A stretch of DNA of 15,003 nt from Planctomycetota bacterium (GCA_030623665.1 JAUXLO010000011.1:1-15003); one strand, 5' to 3'; positions 1 through 7,153 are shown, counted from the stretch's first letter. The notes: generated by a model not told the origin, from the sequence alone. Made by a program: numbers and translations.

Positions 1-583
1 CAGCAGCGACATAATCACCGCCCTCATCGCCAGGGAATTCCTCCAAAAGGAGAAGTGTGAGACCATTATCTACTACCTGCGCTCAAGCTGGATAGTGAAG
101 GAAGAGATAGATAGAAACGGCGGCGTGCCGTGCCGCGAGAAGGTGGGCCACGCCTTCATAAAGGCCACCATGCGCGAGAGAAACGCCGTCTTCGGCGGCG
201 AGCTGTCGGGGCATTATTATTTCCGCGACAATTTCTTCGCAGACTCCGGCCTGATAGCCATGATCCAGGTACTGAACATCCTGGGGCGGAAGAGGGTCAG
301 CATGTCCAACCTCGTGGCGCCGCTCAAGAAATACTACCCCAGCGGTGAGATAAACTTCACCGTGGAGGACAAGGACGCAAAGATAGACGAGCTGGCCAAG
401 AGTTTCAGCGACGGGAAGGTGGACAGGACGGACGGCGTCACCGTGGAGTACAGGGACTGGTGGTTCAACGTCAGGAAGTCCAACACCGAGCCGATACTCC
501 GCCTCAACATAGAGGCCAGGAACCGCGACCTTAGAGACACCGCCCTCAAACGCCTCTCGGGGATTATTGAGGACAAAAAGTAG
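1..583 (+). CDS. Phosphomannomutase/phosphoglucomutase family, C-terminal part (5' truncated by window edge)
   Basis: This is the last 193 residues of an alpha-D-phosphohexomutase, which interconverts hexose 1- and 6-phosphates (mannose, glucose or a related sugar) in the cytoplasm for sugar-nucleotide and cell-envelope synthesis. The reading frame is open from base 2, so the gene begins outside the window and the GTG at 95 is internal. In the visible part, the sugar-specificity loop GELSGH lies at residues 66-71, followed by YYFRDNFFADSG. The phosphate-binding loop RKSNTEP of domain IV is at about 158-164. The catalytic phosphoserine loop and the metal-binding DGD loop would lie upstream and cannot be checked. 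The GE-SGH plus SNTEP combination is typical of bifunctional PMM/PGM or ManB-like enzymes rather than GlmM, but substrate choice cannot be settled from this half. No clear intrinsic terminator follows the stop. Confidence 0.9.
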   Translation, partial: SSDIITALIAREFLQKEKCETIIYYLRSSWIVKEEIDRNGGVPCREKVGHAFIKATMRERNAVFGGELSGHYYFRDNFFADSGLIAMIQVLNILGRKRVSMSNLVAPLKKYYPSGEINFTVEDKDAKIDELAKSFSDGKVDRTDGVTVEYRDWWFNVRKSNTEPILRLNIEARNRDLRDTALKRLSGIIEDKK

Positions 584-669
584 GGTCTAAATTCTCTGAT
601 GATGTACCTGCCAAGATAGAAAACCCTGCAAAGATGGTCAACGGTTTTTAATTATGTTAGGTTGTAGCT

Positions 670-716
670 GCCCCATTTGCGCCAGAGGCGCATCCGCCTA
701 AGGCGTGATATGGGGC
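670..716. repeat. 47-base imperfect palindrome in the phosphomutase-DUF488 gap
   Basis: Three nested complementary arms can be read directly: GCCCCAT (670-676) with ATGGGGC (710-716), GCGCC (679-683) with GGCGT (702-706, one G-U pair), and AGGCG (686-690) with CGCCT (695-699), closing on a CATC loop. That is 17 pairs with two small symmetric internal loops. No T-run follows, so it does not look like an intrinsic terminator. Its centre shares the words GCCAGAGG and ATCCGCCT with the element at 4188-4312. The rest of the 584-830 gap holds no gene I can support. Confidence 0.6.
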
Positions 717-796
717 GTATATACATAGAAGCCTATAAATCAGGCAACTACCCTGAAAAGAGGTGACTTGGCTGCCTCTATTCCCATGTCTTTAGC

Positions 797-825
797 TTGC
801 CTTTGGCCGTTTTTGGGCATATAAT
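797..825 (+). promoter_or_regulatory. Candidate sigma-70 promoter of the DUF488 gene, probably leaderless
   Basis: TTGCCT (797-802), a 17-base spacer, then a perfect TATAAT (820-825). Only five bases separate the -10 box from the ATG at 831. Transcription would start about at the A of the start codon, so the mRNA would have no leader. The lack of any Shine-Dalgarno sequence before that ATG fits. Confidence 0.5.
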
Positions 826-830
826 TTAGT

Positions 831-1187
831 ATGGCCGTGGGGATCGAGACGAAGTCCATCTACGACGACCAGACCCCGGACGAAGGGGTCAGATTGCTCA
901 TAATGAGGCGGTGGCCAAGGGGGATAAAAAAGACACGGATAAACGAGTGGGACAAGGACCTGGCCCCAAGCCCACAACTCCTTCAGGATTGGACAAGGAA
1001 GAAAATCCCGTTCAAGGAATTTAGAAGGCGATATCTGGGCGAGATGAGGGCCTCATTGCAGAGGGACAAGATAAAGGCGCTCGCAAAGAGGGCCGGGAAG
1101 GAAAAAATCACCCTCTTCTGCCACGAAGAGGAAGATACGTACTGCCACCGCAAGATGCTCAAAGAACTCATGGACAGATGCAGGTAA
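831..1187 (+). CDS. DUF488 family protein (YeaO-like)
   Basis: A 118-residue soluble protein of the DUF488 family, whose biochemical role is not established. Family marks are RRWPRGIKK at residues 26-34, W-x-KDLAPS at about 40-47, and the C-terminal segment TLFCHEEEDTYCHRKML (94-110), where Cys97, His98, Cys105, His106 and Arg107 form a conspicuous Cys/His cluster. The cluster could bind metal or act as a reactive-cysteine site; that is inference. There is no signal peptide or membrane segment. The ATG at 831 has no Shine-Dalgarno sequence but sits directly behind a good -10 box. The next gene, pcm, starts six bases after the stop, so the two are probably co-transcribed. Confidence 0.85.
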   Translation: MAVGIETKSIYDDQTPDEGVRLLIMRRWPRGIKKTRINEWDKDLAPSPQLLQDWTRKKIPFKEFRRRYLGEMRASLQRDKIKALAKRAGKEKITLFCHEEEDTYCHRKMLKELMDRCR

Positions 1188-1193
1188 AGAATT

Positions 1194-1853
1194 ATGAAAC
1201 TCATAGACTTTGATACGAGACGCAAGGAGATGGTCTGGATACAGCTCCGAAGGAGGGACATAACGGACGAGCGCGTCCTTGCGGCCATGGAAAAGGTGCC
1301 CCGTCACCTCTTCATGCCCGTAGAGCTGTGGGACAGGGCCTACGACGATGCGCCTGCACCCATCGGGGAGGCACAGACCATATCTCAGCCCTACATGGTG
1401 GCCTGTATGACCCAGACCCTGCAGCTGAAAAGGACAGACAGGGTGCTGGAGATAGGCACGGGGTCCGGCTACCAGACCGCCGTACTGGCCGAGATGGTGG
1501 ACCATGTGTACACCGTGGAGATACGACCCACACTGCTCGAAAGGGCCAAGGGCATACTGGAGGAACTGGGCTACAGCCATAAGATAACCTTCCGCGTAGG
1601 CAACGGTCATACCGGCTATGAGAAAGAAGCACCCTATGACGCCATAATCGTAACGGCCGCCGCAGACTGCGTCCCCCCTGCCCTGGTAACGCAGCTCGCC
1701 GACGGCGGACGGCTGGTAATCCCCGTAGGGTACCCGGAGCACCAAATCCTTTACAGGGTCACCCGCAAGGGGGAAGAAATCGAACAGGAGCAACTCCTTG
1801 GCTGCGTCTTCGTTCCTATGGTTAACGAGAAGGACGTCAGCCATTTCGGATAG
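1194..1853 (+). CDS. pcm: Protein-L-isoaspartate O-methyltransferase
   Basis: A 219-residue SAM-dependent methyltransferase that methylates L-isoaspartyl residues in damaged proteins, starting their repair. Visible family motifs are the N-terminal RRRDITDERVLAAMEKVPRHLF stretch (from about 19), the substrate-loop segment QTISQPYMVA (61-70), SAM motif I VLEIGTGSGYQTAVLA (84-99), acidic motif YTVE (106-109), YDAIIVTAAA (148-157), and PALVTQLADGGRLVIPVG (162-179). Length is typical of bacterial Pcm. An alternative start at Met13 would remove 12 residues before the first conserved block; the first ATG is kept because it follows the DUF488 stop by only six bases. A long open frame on the opposite strand is only its shadow. 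Confidence 0.95.
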   Translation: MKLIDFDTRRKEMVWIQLRRRDITDERVLAAMEKVPRHLFMPVELWDRAYDDAPAPIGEAQTISQPYMVACMTQTLQLKRTDRVLEIGTGSGYQTAVLAEMVDHVYTVEIRPTLLERAKGILEELGYSHKITFRVGNGHTGYEKEAPYDAIIVTAAADCVPPALVTQLADGGRLVIPVGYPEHQILYRVTRKGEEIEQEQLLGCVFVPMVNEKDVSHFG

Positions 1854-1918
1854 CGCCGTTACATAATCCTCCGCAAGGGTCACACCGTAACCGGCACCTA
1901 ACATTATCGACATGTATC

Positions 1919-2263
1919 ATGTATATAGATTCCTCAGGCTTCGGAAATATCAGGATTGACGGGCAAGACTATTCAAGCGACGTAATAATCTACCCTGACA
2001 GGGTAAATAGCAACTGGTGGAGAAAGGAAGGGCACAGGCTGCAGGAGGAGGATGTTAAAGAAATACTCCAGGCAGCACCGCAGATACTAATCGTGGGAAC
2101 CGGTCAGGATGGCCTCATGAAGGTAGACCCGCAATTAAAGGCACTGCTTGAGCAGAGAGGGACAGAATTATTTGCCGCCGTCACACCGGAGGCCTGCAGG
2201 CTGCATAACGACCTGATAAAGGGCAATAAGACCGTCATCACCGCCCTCCACCTGACCTGCTAG
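1919..2263 (+). CDS. Mth938-like domain protein
   Basis: A 114-residue protein consisting of a single Mth938-like domain (the DUF498/598 group, which includes human AAMDC and the complex I assembly factor NDUFAF3). Typical features are SNWWRKEGHRLQEEDV (about 31-46), the central ILIVGTGQDGLMKV, and the C-terminal TALHLTC. The bacterial role is not known. It lies 65 bases after pcm and 20 bases before hemW, so it is probably in the same transcription unit. The ATG at 1919 has no clear Shine-Dalgarno sequence. A nearby ATG at 1912 is out of frame. Confidence 0.85.
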   Translation: MYIDSSGFGNIRIDGQDYSSDVIIYPDRVNSNWWRKEGHRLQEEDVKEILQAAPQILIVGTGQDGLMKVDPQLKALLEQRGTELFAAVTPEACRLHNDLIKGNKTVITALHLTC

Positions 2264-2283
2264 ATATTACAACCAAGATAAAA

Positions 2284-3414
2284 ATGACTCAACCCAACGG
2301 CCTCTACATTCACATCCCCTTCTGCATAAAGAGGTGCAGCTACTGTGATTTCAATTCATCCGTCTACCAGGCAGACACCGCTTCAAGGTATATAGCGGCA
2401 TTAGGGAAGGAACTTGGGGGCGTAAAAGACTTCCCCTACAAGACGGTCTACATAGGCGGCGGCACACCCACCGCCATGAGCAAAAAAGAACTCGATGAGC
2501 TGCTCTCTGCCATATCCAGCTCCCTGAACACGAGACGAATAAGAGAATACACGGTAGAGGTAAACCCCGGTACTATTAATGCCAGGAAGGCCGCCCTTTT
2601 AAAAGAGCGCGGCGTAAACCGCATCAGCCTCGGGATACAGTCCTTTAGCGAAAAGGGCCTGAGGCTGCTGGGGCGCATCCACTCGCGGAGAGATTCCCTC
2701 GATGCCTTCTCCACGCTGCGTGAAGGCGGGTTCAACAACCTGAGCATAGACCTGATATTCGGCTGGCCCGGCCAGAGCCTTAAGGACTGGGAGGAAGACC
2801 TCTCAGGCGCCCTGGAACTGGACCCGGAGCACATCTCAGCCTACTGCCTTGCCGTAGAGAGGGGCACACCCCTGGCACGACAGATAAGGTCCGGCAGGGT
2901 GTTGAGACCGGATGAGGCGGCACAGCTCGATATGCTCAAAAAGGCTATATCCTTTCTGACCCCGGCCAGGAACGGGTACACACACTACGAGATATCAAAC
3001 TTTGCAAAGAAGGGGCGCCGATGCCTCCACAACATAACTTACTGGAAGAACTTATCCTACATGGGCATCGGGGCCGGCGCCGTGTCGTACCTGGACGGCA
3101 GACGCACCTCCAACGTAAAGGACATCCTCCGCTACATTGCGCGGATTGAAGCGGGAAAGAGCCCCAAGACGTTCGGGGAACGCCTGGCACCAAGGAGACG
3201 CGCCGCCGAGACCCTTATGATGGCCCTGAGGATGACCTCCGGCATTAAGGAAGAAGATTTCACCCGCCGTACGGGTTTCTCCCTCAGGGAGCTGTACGGG
3301 GACGTGATTGACGGGCTCTGTGAGTCCGGCCTGATAAGCATGAAACGGCAAAGACTTCGCCTCACCCGCAAAGGTCTCTTCGTGGCGGACTCCGTTATGA
3401 TGGAATTCATTTAG
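2284..3414 (+). CDS. hemW: HemW-type radical SAM heme chaperone (formerly HemN-like)
   Basis: A 376-residue radical SAM protein. The N-terminal cluster motif CIKRCSYCDF (14-23) is CxxxCxxC followed by Asp-Phe. The fourth cysteine found in true coproporphyrinogen dehydrogenase HemN is absent, which marks HemW. Other radical SAM marks are VYIGGGTPT (55-63), SLGIQSF (115-121) and SIDLIFGWPGQ (154-164). HNITYW (249-254) matches the HNxxYW segment linked to heme binding in HemW. The C-terminal HemN_C domain (about 300-370) is complete. HemW proteins are known to bind heme and deliver it to target proteins rather than to oxidise coproporphyrinogen. The start is 20 bases after the Mth938 stop and has only a weak ribosome site. 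Confidence 0.93.
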   Translation: MTQPNGLYIHIPFCIKRCSYCDFNSSVYQADTASRYIAALGKELGGVKDFPYKTVYIGGGTPTAMSKKELDELLSAISSSLNTRRIREYTVEVNPGTINARKAALLKERGVNRISLGIQSFSEKGLRLLGRIHSRRDSLDAFSTLREGGFNNLSIDLIFGWPGQSLKDWEEDLSGALELDPEHISAYCLAVERGTPLARQIRSGRVLRPDEAAQLDMLKKAISFLTPARNGYTHYEISNFAKKGRRCLHNITYWKNLSYMGIGAGAVSYLDGRRTSNVKDILRYIARIEAGKSPKTFGERLAPRRRAAETLMMALRMTSGIKEEDFTRRTGFSLRELYGDVIDGLCESGLISMKRQRLRLTRKGLFVADSVMMEFI

Positions 3415-3423
3415 AATTTCTGT

Positions 3424-3429
3424 TATAAT
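3424..3429 (+). promoter_or_regulatory. Candidate -10 box upstream of efp
   Basis: A perfect TATAAT lies ten bases after the hemW stop. The hexamer 17 bases upstream (TGGAAT, 3401-3406) is a poor -35 match, so this is a weak call. If used, efp would have a leader of about 125 bases. The rest of the 3415-3562 gap holds a CTGTC-T-GACAG palindrome near 3493 and no gene I can support. Confidence 0.25.
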
Positions 3430-3562
3430 AATTCGGCACCAGAGAAATAAGCAACGCATGACGGAGGGCCCGTTTACATAAAGAAGGATTCTCTGTCTGA
3501 CAGGCACATTCAACACACTTTAGCGCTACAGCAAGGTTTTTGTACAAGAAGGAGTCGCAAGG

Positions 3563-4120
3563 GTGATAAGCGCTACAGACATAAGACGGGGGATGATGAT
3601 AAAGCATGACGGCGAGCTGTACATCGTTGTGGATTTTCACCACCTCACCCCCGGAAATAAACGCGCTCTGATACAGGCAAGGCTCAAGAGCCTGAAACAG
3701 GGCAACGTTATACAGAACCGCTTCCGCTCCACGGACAGGATAGAAAAGGTGTTCATGGATTACCGCACCATGGAGTATCTGTATCATGACGGTGATAACT
3801 ACTGTCTGATGGATACCGAGACCCTGGAGCAGGAATTTTTACCGGGAAGCGTTTTGGACGATTATGCCCCGTACATGCCCCTCAACTCTAAGGTAAGGGT
3901 GGGCTTCTACGAGGACCGGCCGGTGTCCGTGGAACTACCAGCAGCCGTGGAGCTTAAGGTGACGGAGACCTCTCCGGGCACAAAGGGCGATACCGTTACC
4001 AACGTCTTCAAACCGGCCAAGCTGGAGACCGGCCTTGAGATAAAGGTGCCTATGTTTATAAACGAAGGGGACGTGGTAAAGGTAGACACCCGCAGCGGTG
4101 AATTCCTGAGCAGGGCATAA
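3563..4120 (+). CDS. efp: Translation elongation factor P
   Basis: A 185-residue EF-P, which binds ribosomes stalled at polyproline and promotes peptide-bond formation. The three domains are in order: KOW-like N domain (about 1-63, starting ISATDIRRGMMI), the OB domain, and the C-terminal OB domain ending with ETSPGTKGDT and KVDTRSGEFLSRA. The GTG start at 3563 is supported by AAGGAG at 3549-3554, eight bases upstream. The domain I tip loop reads TPGNKRAL (29-36). It aligns without gaps to the PGKG loop of other EF-Ps, placing Asn32 where the modified Lys or Arg normally sits, with Lys33 and Arg34 next. No EpmA, EpmB, EarP or other EF-P modification gene is visible here. Confidence 0.95.
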   Translation: MISATDIRRGMMIKHDGELYIVVDFHHLTPGNKRALIQARLKSLKQGNVIQNRFRSTDRIEKVFMDYRTMEYLYHDGDNYCLMDTETLEQEFLPGSVLDDYAPYMPLNSKVRVGFYEDRPVSVELPAAVELKVTETSPGTKGDTVTNVFKPAKLETGLEIKVPMFINEGDVVKVDTRSGEFLSRA

Positions 4121-4148
4121 GCTAGACGGTATGTGCGGTGTGTCTAGC
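4121..4148 (+). terminator. Hairpin directly after the efp stop
   Basis: GCTAGAC (4121-4127) and GTCTAGC (4142-4148) form a perfect seven-pair stem with a 14-base loop, starting at the base after the efp stop codon. No T-run follows, so termination is only inferred; it could instead protect the mRNA 3' end. Confidence 0.35.
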
Positions 4149-4187
4149 ATAGAATGAGAGTTTCGCAGAAGGTGTTTCCAATAGAGG

Positions 4188-4312
4188 TGTCATTCTGAGC
4201 AAAGCGAAGTCACGCCATAATGGGCGTCATGCCAGAGGGCAGATCCGCCTCTGGTGGAGATTCGCCTCCGGCAAAAATCTAGTGTTTCGTTGGGCGAGCC
4301 CCCAGAATGACA
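4188..4312. repeat. MITE-like element with TGTCATTCTG terminal inverted repeats
   Basis: The ten-base ends TGTCATTCTG (4188-4197) and CAGAATGACA (4303-4312) are exact reverse complements bounding 125 bases with no gene. Inside are further hairpin arms, CCAGAGG (4232-4238) with CCTCTGG (4248-4254), and a GGCG/CGCC-rich core. No clear target-site duplication is visible. The left end, with GAGCAAAGCGAAG following TGTCATTCT, resembles a dispersed TGTCATTCTGAGC-type intergenic repeat that I recall from several bacterial phyla; I cannot search for it. The right end overlaps the earliest possible start codon of the following gene. Confidence 0.6.
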
Positions 4313-4357
4313 ATTGTGCAGGATTTTCCAGAGGCTTCAGCAAGATATAAAACTGAC

Positions 4358-5344
4358 ATGGCACAAACCATAGAGAATTCTCTAAAAACATACGGTATGC
4401 GTATTGACGATTACCTCAAGAAGCTTCTCCCCGTCAGAGACGACTACCTGAGCGAGCCCATCTGGTATCACATGGAATCCGGCGGCAAGAGGATGCGTCC
4501 TGCACTATGTCTGATTGTGTGTGAGGCCATGGGTGGGAACCCGGATGAGGCCGTGCCGTTTGCCGCTGCCGTGGAGGTACTGCACAATATGTTCCTCATG
4601 CACGACGATATTGAGGACGGCGACACCATGCGACGCGACAAACCCACCGTCTGGGTAAAGTACGGCACGGCAAACGCCATAAACGCCGGCGACTACCTGC
4701 TGGGCCGTGCCTATCACGCTATACTAAAGAGCAATCTGTCCTTTGAAAAAAAGCTCAAACTGCTGGACATCTTTACCATCACGTATGAAAAGACCGTAGA
4801 GGGCCAGGCCCTGGACATAAACTGGAGGGGTTCCACAGATTTCACCATAGAGCACTACCTCCAGATAGTAGAGCTGAAGACGGCGTACTATCTGACCTGC
4901 GGCATGGTGGGCGGTGCCGTGGTGGCCGGCAGGTCCGATAATGTTATTGAGAAGATATGGGAACTGGGCAAGAGCATGGGACCCGCCTTCCAGATACGCG
5001 ACGACCTTATAGACCTCACTCAGGGCAAGGGCCGGGGTGGCGTCATCGGCTCGGATATAAAGGAAGGGAAGCCCAGCTTCCTCTACGCCTACACCCTGAG
5101 CCAGGCAGGCGCGGGAGACAGGGAGAGACTCATAGAGATAATGCTAAAGCCCAGAGAGAGTACCTCAAGCCGTGTAGTGAATGAGGTCATAACGTTGTAC
5201 AATAAATACGATGCGATAAATTACTCCCAAAAATATGCAGAAGGGCTGGTAGAAAAGGCCTTTAAGATTATTGAAGAGATACCCGTAGAGGACAAGACCA
5301 CCTTCCGCGAGATCGCCAGGTTCATGGCCCAAAGAACGGCCTGA
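4358..5344 (+). CDS. Short-chain trans-prenyl diphosphate synthase (FPP/GGPP synthase family)
   Basis: An isoprenyl diphosphate synthase that condenses IPP with allylic diphosphates. With the start at 4358 it has 328 residues. Visible motifs are GGKRMRP (42-48), the first Asp-rich motif DDIED (83-87) followed by RR, the GQALDINW segment (about 149-156), KT (174-175), and the second Asp-rich motif DDLID (215-219), then GSDIKEGKPS. DDxxD without the two-residue insertion, with Phe and Met at -4 and -5 before it, suggests a C15-C20 product, but chain length is inference. An in-frame ATG at 4307 would add 17 residues. That ATG lies in the end of the repeat element at 4188-4312, so I prefer 4358; neither start has a clear Shine-Dalgarno sequence. 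Confidence 0.9.
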   Translation: MAQTIENSLKTYGMRIDDYLKKLLPVRDDYLSEPIWYHMESGGKRMRPALCLIVCEAMGGNPDEAVPFAAAVEVLHNMFLMHDDIEDGDTMRRDKPTVWVKYGTANAINAGDYLLGRAYHAILKSNLSFEKKLKLLDIFTITYEKTVEGQALDINWRGSTDFTIEHYLQIVELKTAYYLTCGMVGGAVVAGRSDNVIEKIWELGKSMGPAFQIRDDLIDLTQGKGRGGVIGSDIKEGKPSFLYAYTLSQAGAGDRERLIEIMLKPRESTSSRVVNEVITLYNKYDAINYSQKYAEGLVEKAFKIIEEIPVEDKTTFREIARFMAQRTA

Positions 5345-5389
5345 ACATTTCTGCAAGTCAGTATATAAGATGGCTCATGAAAACACGCA

Positions 5390-5416
5390 TAGGGGAAAAA
5401 TCTCACTAGTCCCCTA
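5390..5416. terminator. Hairpin between convergent prenyl synthase and argS
   Basis: TAGGGGA (5390-5396) pairs with TCCCCTA (5410-5416) across a 13-base loop. The right arm includes the argS stop codon. An A-run follows the left arm on the plus strand. The convergent position suggests a shared terminator, but there is no proper T-run after the stem. Confidence 0.3.
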
Positions 5417-7141
5417 CATCTCTTCCGGTGTCTGGATGCCCAGGAGTGTAAGACCATTCCTCAACACCTGCCTCACACAATCGGATAGTAATATCCTCGC
5501 CCCGGTCAGCCCCTCTTCCTGACCGAGTATGCGGTGGTGATTGTAGTAGCGGTTAAACGTGCCGCAGAGCTCCAACAGGTAGTTGCACATTATTACAGGC
5601 TCGCAGGAGCGGGCGGCACCCTCTACGGCCTTGGGAAATTGTTCCAGCTTCCTGACCAGCAGATATTCATCCTTCTCCTTAAGCAGCCTGTAATCTACCC
5701 CTGTGCCCACCGGCTTGCCGTATTTCCTCATGACGCTGCAGAGCCTCGCGTGTGTGTACTGGACGTAGGGGCCGGTCTCTCCCTCGAAATTCAGGACTAC
5801 GTCCCAGTCGAATATGACGTCCTTTGTCCGCCTGGTTGATAAATCGGCGAATATAACTGCACCGATCCCCACCTGTCGCGCCACATGATCCTTGTCCTCC
5901 AGCCCCGGGTTTTTCTCATCTATTATCTCGCGCGCCCTGGTTACCGCCTCGTCAAGGACCTCCTCCAGGAGAATAATCTTGCCCTTCCTGGTGGACATCC
6001 TGCCGTGTTTGAACTTTATAAGACCGAAGTCGACGTGGGTGCAGTCCTTTACCCAACCGTCGCCCATCATCTCAAGTACCTTGAATATCTGTTTGAAGTG
6101 AAGTTTTTGCTCGGAGCCTACGACGTAGAGCATCTTGGCGAATCCGTATTCCTTGTGACGATACTCCGCGGCGCAGATGTCGCGGGTGGCATACAGGCTG
6201 GCCTCATCGCTCTTTTTAAGCAGGCAGGGAGGCATGTCGTATCTGTCCAGATCGACGATAAGTGCCTCTTCGCTCTTTGTTGCAAGTCCCGCGGCCTTTA
6301 ACTTGTCTACGGTATCCTCAAGCATCTCGTTATAAAAGCTCTCGCCGGTGTAGTAATCAAACCTTATCCCCAGCGCCTCATACACCTTATTAAATTCCCT
6401 CAGGCTAAGGTCCCTGAAACGTTCCCAGAGCTTCCGCGCCCCCGGGTTGCCCTCCTCAAGACTCTTAAAGGCCGCTCTGGCCTCTCCTTCAAGGGAGGGG
6501 TCTTTCTCTGCCTGCTCGTGGAACTTGACGTACAGGCCGTTCAAGACATCTATAGGGTCATTTTGCAGGGCCTCCTCACTGCCCCAGCGCGTGAAGGCCG
6601 TTATAAGCTGGCCGAACTGTGTCCCCCAGTCCCCAAGATGGTTTATCCCGATAACCCGATAGCCAAGCGCCTTGTGAAGCCCATAAAGGGCGTTGCCGAT
6701 AACGGCGGAGCGGAGGTGGTGAACGCCGAGGTGTTTTGCAATATTCGGGGACGAATAGTCTATGACGACCGTCTTGCCACTGCCAAGGTCGAGGCAGCCG
6801 TAGTGGTCCTTTTGGCCAAAAACGTCCTCGAGCACCCATTGTGCCAGCCCGTTCCTCTCGACAAAGAAGTTCAGGTAAGGTCCATGCGCCTCAACCCTGG
6901 TTATCTGCCCCCCCGTCAGCGGGGCGTCTGCCAGGCCATTCGCAATCAGCGCAGGGGCCTTTTGGAACCTCTCCTTAAGGGTAAAACAGGGCAGGGTATA
7001 GTCGCCCATATCCGGGTTTGGCGGGATATCTATGAGTAATCTTACGATACCCTCCTCGAGACCGGCATGCTCCTTGAGGCAACGGGCTATCTCGCCGATG
7101 AAGGGGTTTTCTGGGGAATGGGTGTGGGTCTTTGTTACCAC
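5414..7141 (-). CDS. argS: Arginyl-tRNA synthetase
   Basis: A 575-residue class I aminoacyl-tRNA synthetase that charges tRNA-Arg. Domains in order are the N-terminal tRNA-recognition domain (about 12-110, with PPNPDMGDYTLP), the Rossmann catalytic core starting at VVIDYSSPNIAK (125-136), and the C-terminal DALR anticodon-binding domain (YVQYTHARL onward to the end). The KMSKS-equivalent loop is GRMSTRKG (380-387), usual for ArgRS. The HIGH-equivalent region reads HLGVHHLRS (137-145): the usual H-V-G-H is replaced by G-V-H-H, keeping the last histidine. The GTG start at 7141 lies 12 bases after the trpS stop. It has no clear Shine-Dalgarno sequence, so translation may depend on coupling to trpS. 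Confidence 0.95.
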   Translation of the reverse strand: MVTKTHTHSPENPFIGEIARCLKEHAGLEEGIVRLLIDIPPNPDMGDYTLPCFTLKERFQKAPALIANGLADAPLTGGQITRVEAHGPYLNFFVERNGLAQWVLEDVFGQKDHYGCLDLGSGKTVVIDYSSPNIAKHLGVHHLRSAVIGNALYGLHKALGYRVIGINHLGDWGTQFGQLITAFTRWGSEEALQNDPIDVLNGLYVKFHEQAEKDPSLEGEARAAFKSLEEGNPGARKLWERFRDLSLREFNKVYEALGIRFDYYTGESFYNEMLEDTVDKLKAAGLATKSEEALIVDLDRYDMPPCLLKKSDEASLYATRDICAAEYRHKEYGFAKMLYVVGSEQKLHFKQIFKVLEMMGDGWVKDCTHVDFGLIKFKHGRMSTRKGKIILLEEVLDEAVTRAREIIDEKNPGLEDKDHVARQVGIGAVIFADLSTRRTKDVIFDWDVVLNFEGETGPYVQYTHARLCSVMRKYGKPVGTGVDYRLLKEKDEYLLVRKLEQFPKAVEGAARSCEPVIMCNYLLELCGTFNRYYNHHRILGQEEGLTGARILLSDCVRQVLRNGLTLLGIQTPEEM

Positions 7142-7153
7142 GAATCTATAGTT

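Noticed and set aside
1053..1913. 286-codon minus-strand open frame opposite DUF488 and pcm
   Set aside because: It runs antisense to two clearly conserved genes, has low-complexity composition typical of a shadow frame, and shows no recognisable domain.
2284..3414. Calling this gene coproporphyrinogen III dehydrogenase (hemN)
   Set aside because: The cluster motif lacks the extra cysteine of HemN and the protein is short with an HNxxYW segment, as in HemW.
3459..3482. Tiny ATG frame of seven codons in the efp leader
   Set aside because: Too short to judge, no ribosome site at proper distance, and no attenuator-like codon run.
6518..7039. 173-codon plus-strand open frame inside argS
   Set aside because: It is antisense to the conserved ArgRS catalytic core, with no ribosome site and no family resemblance.
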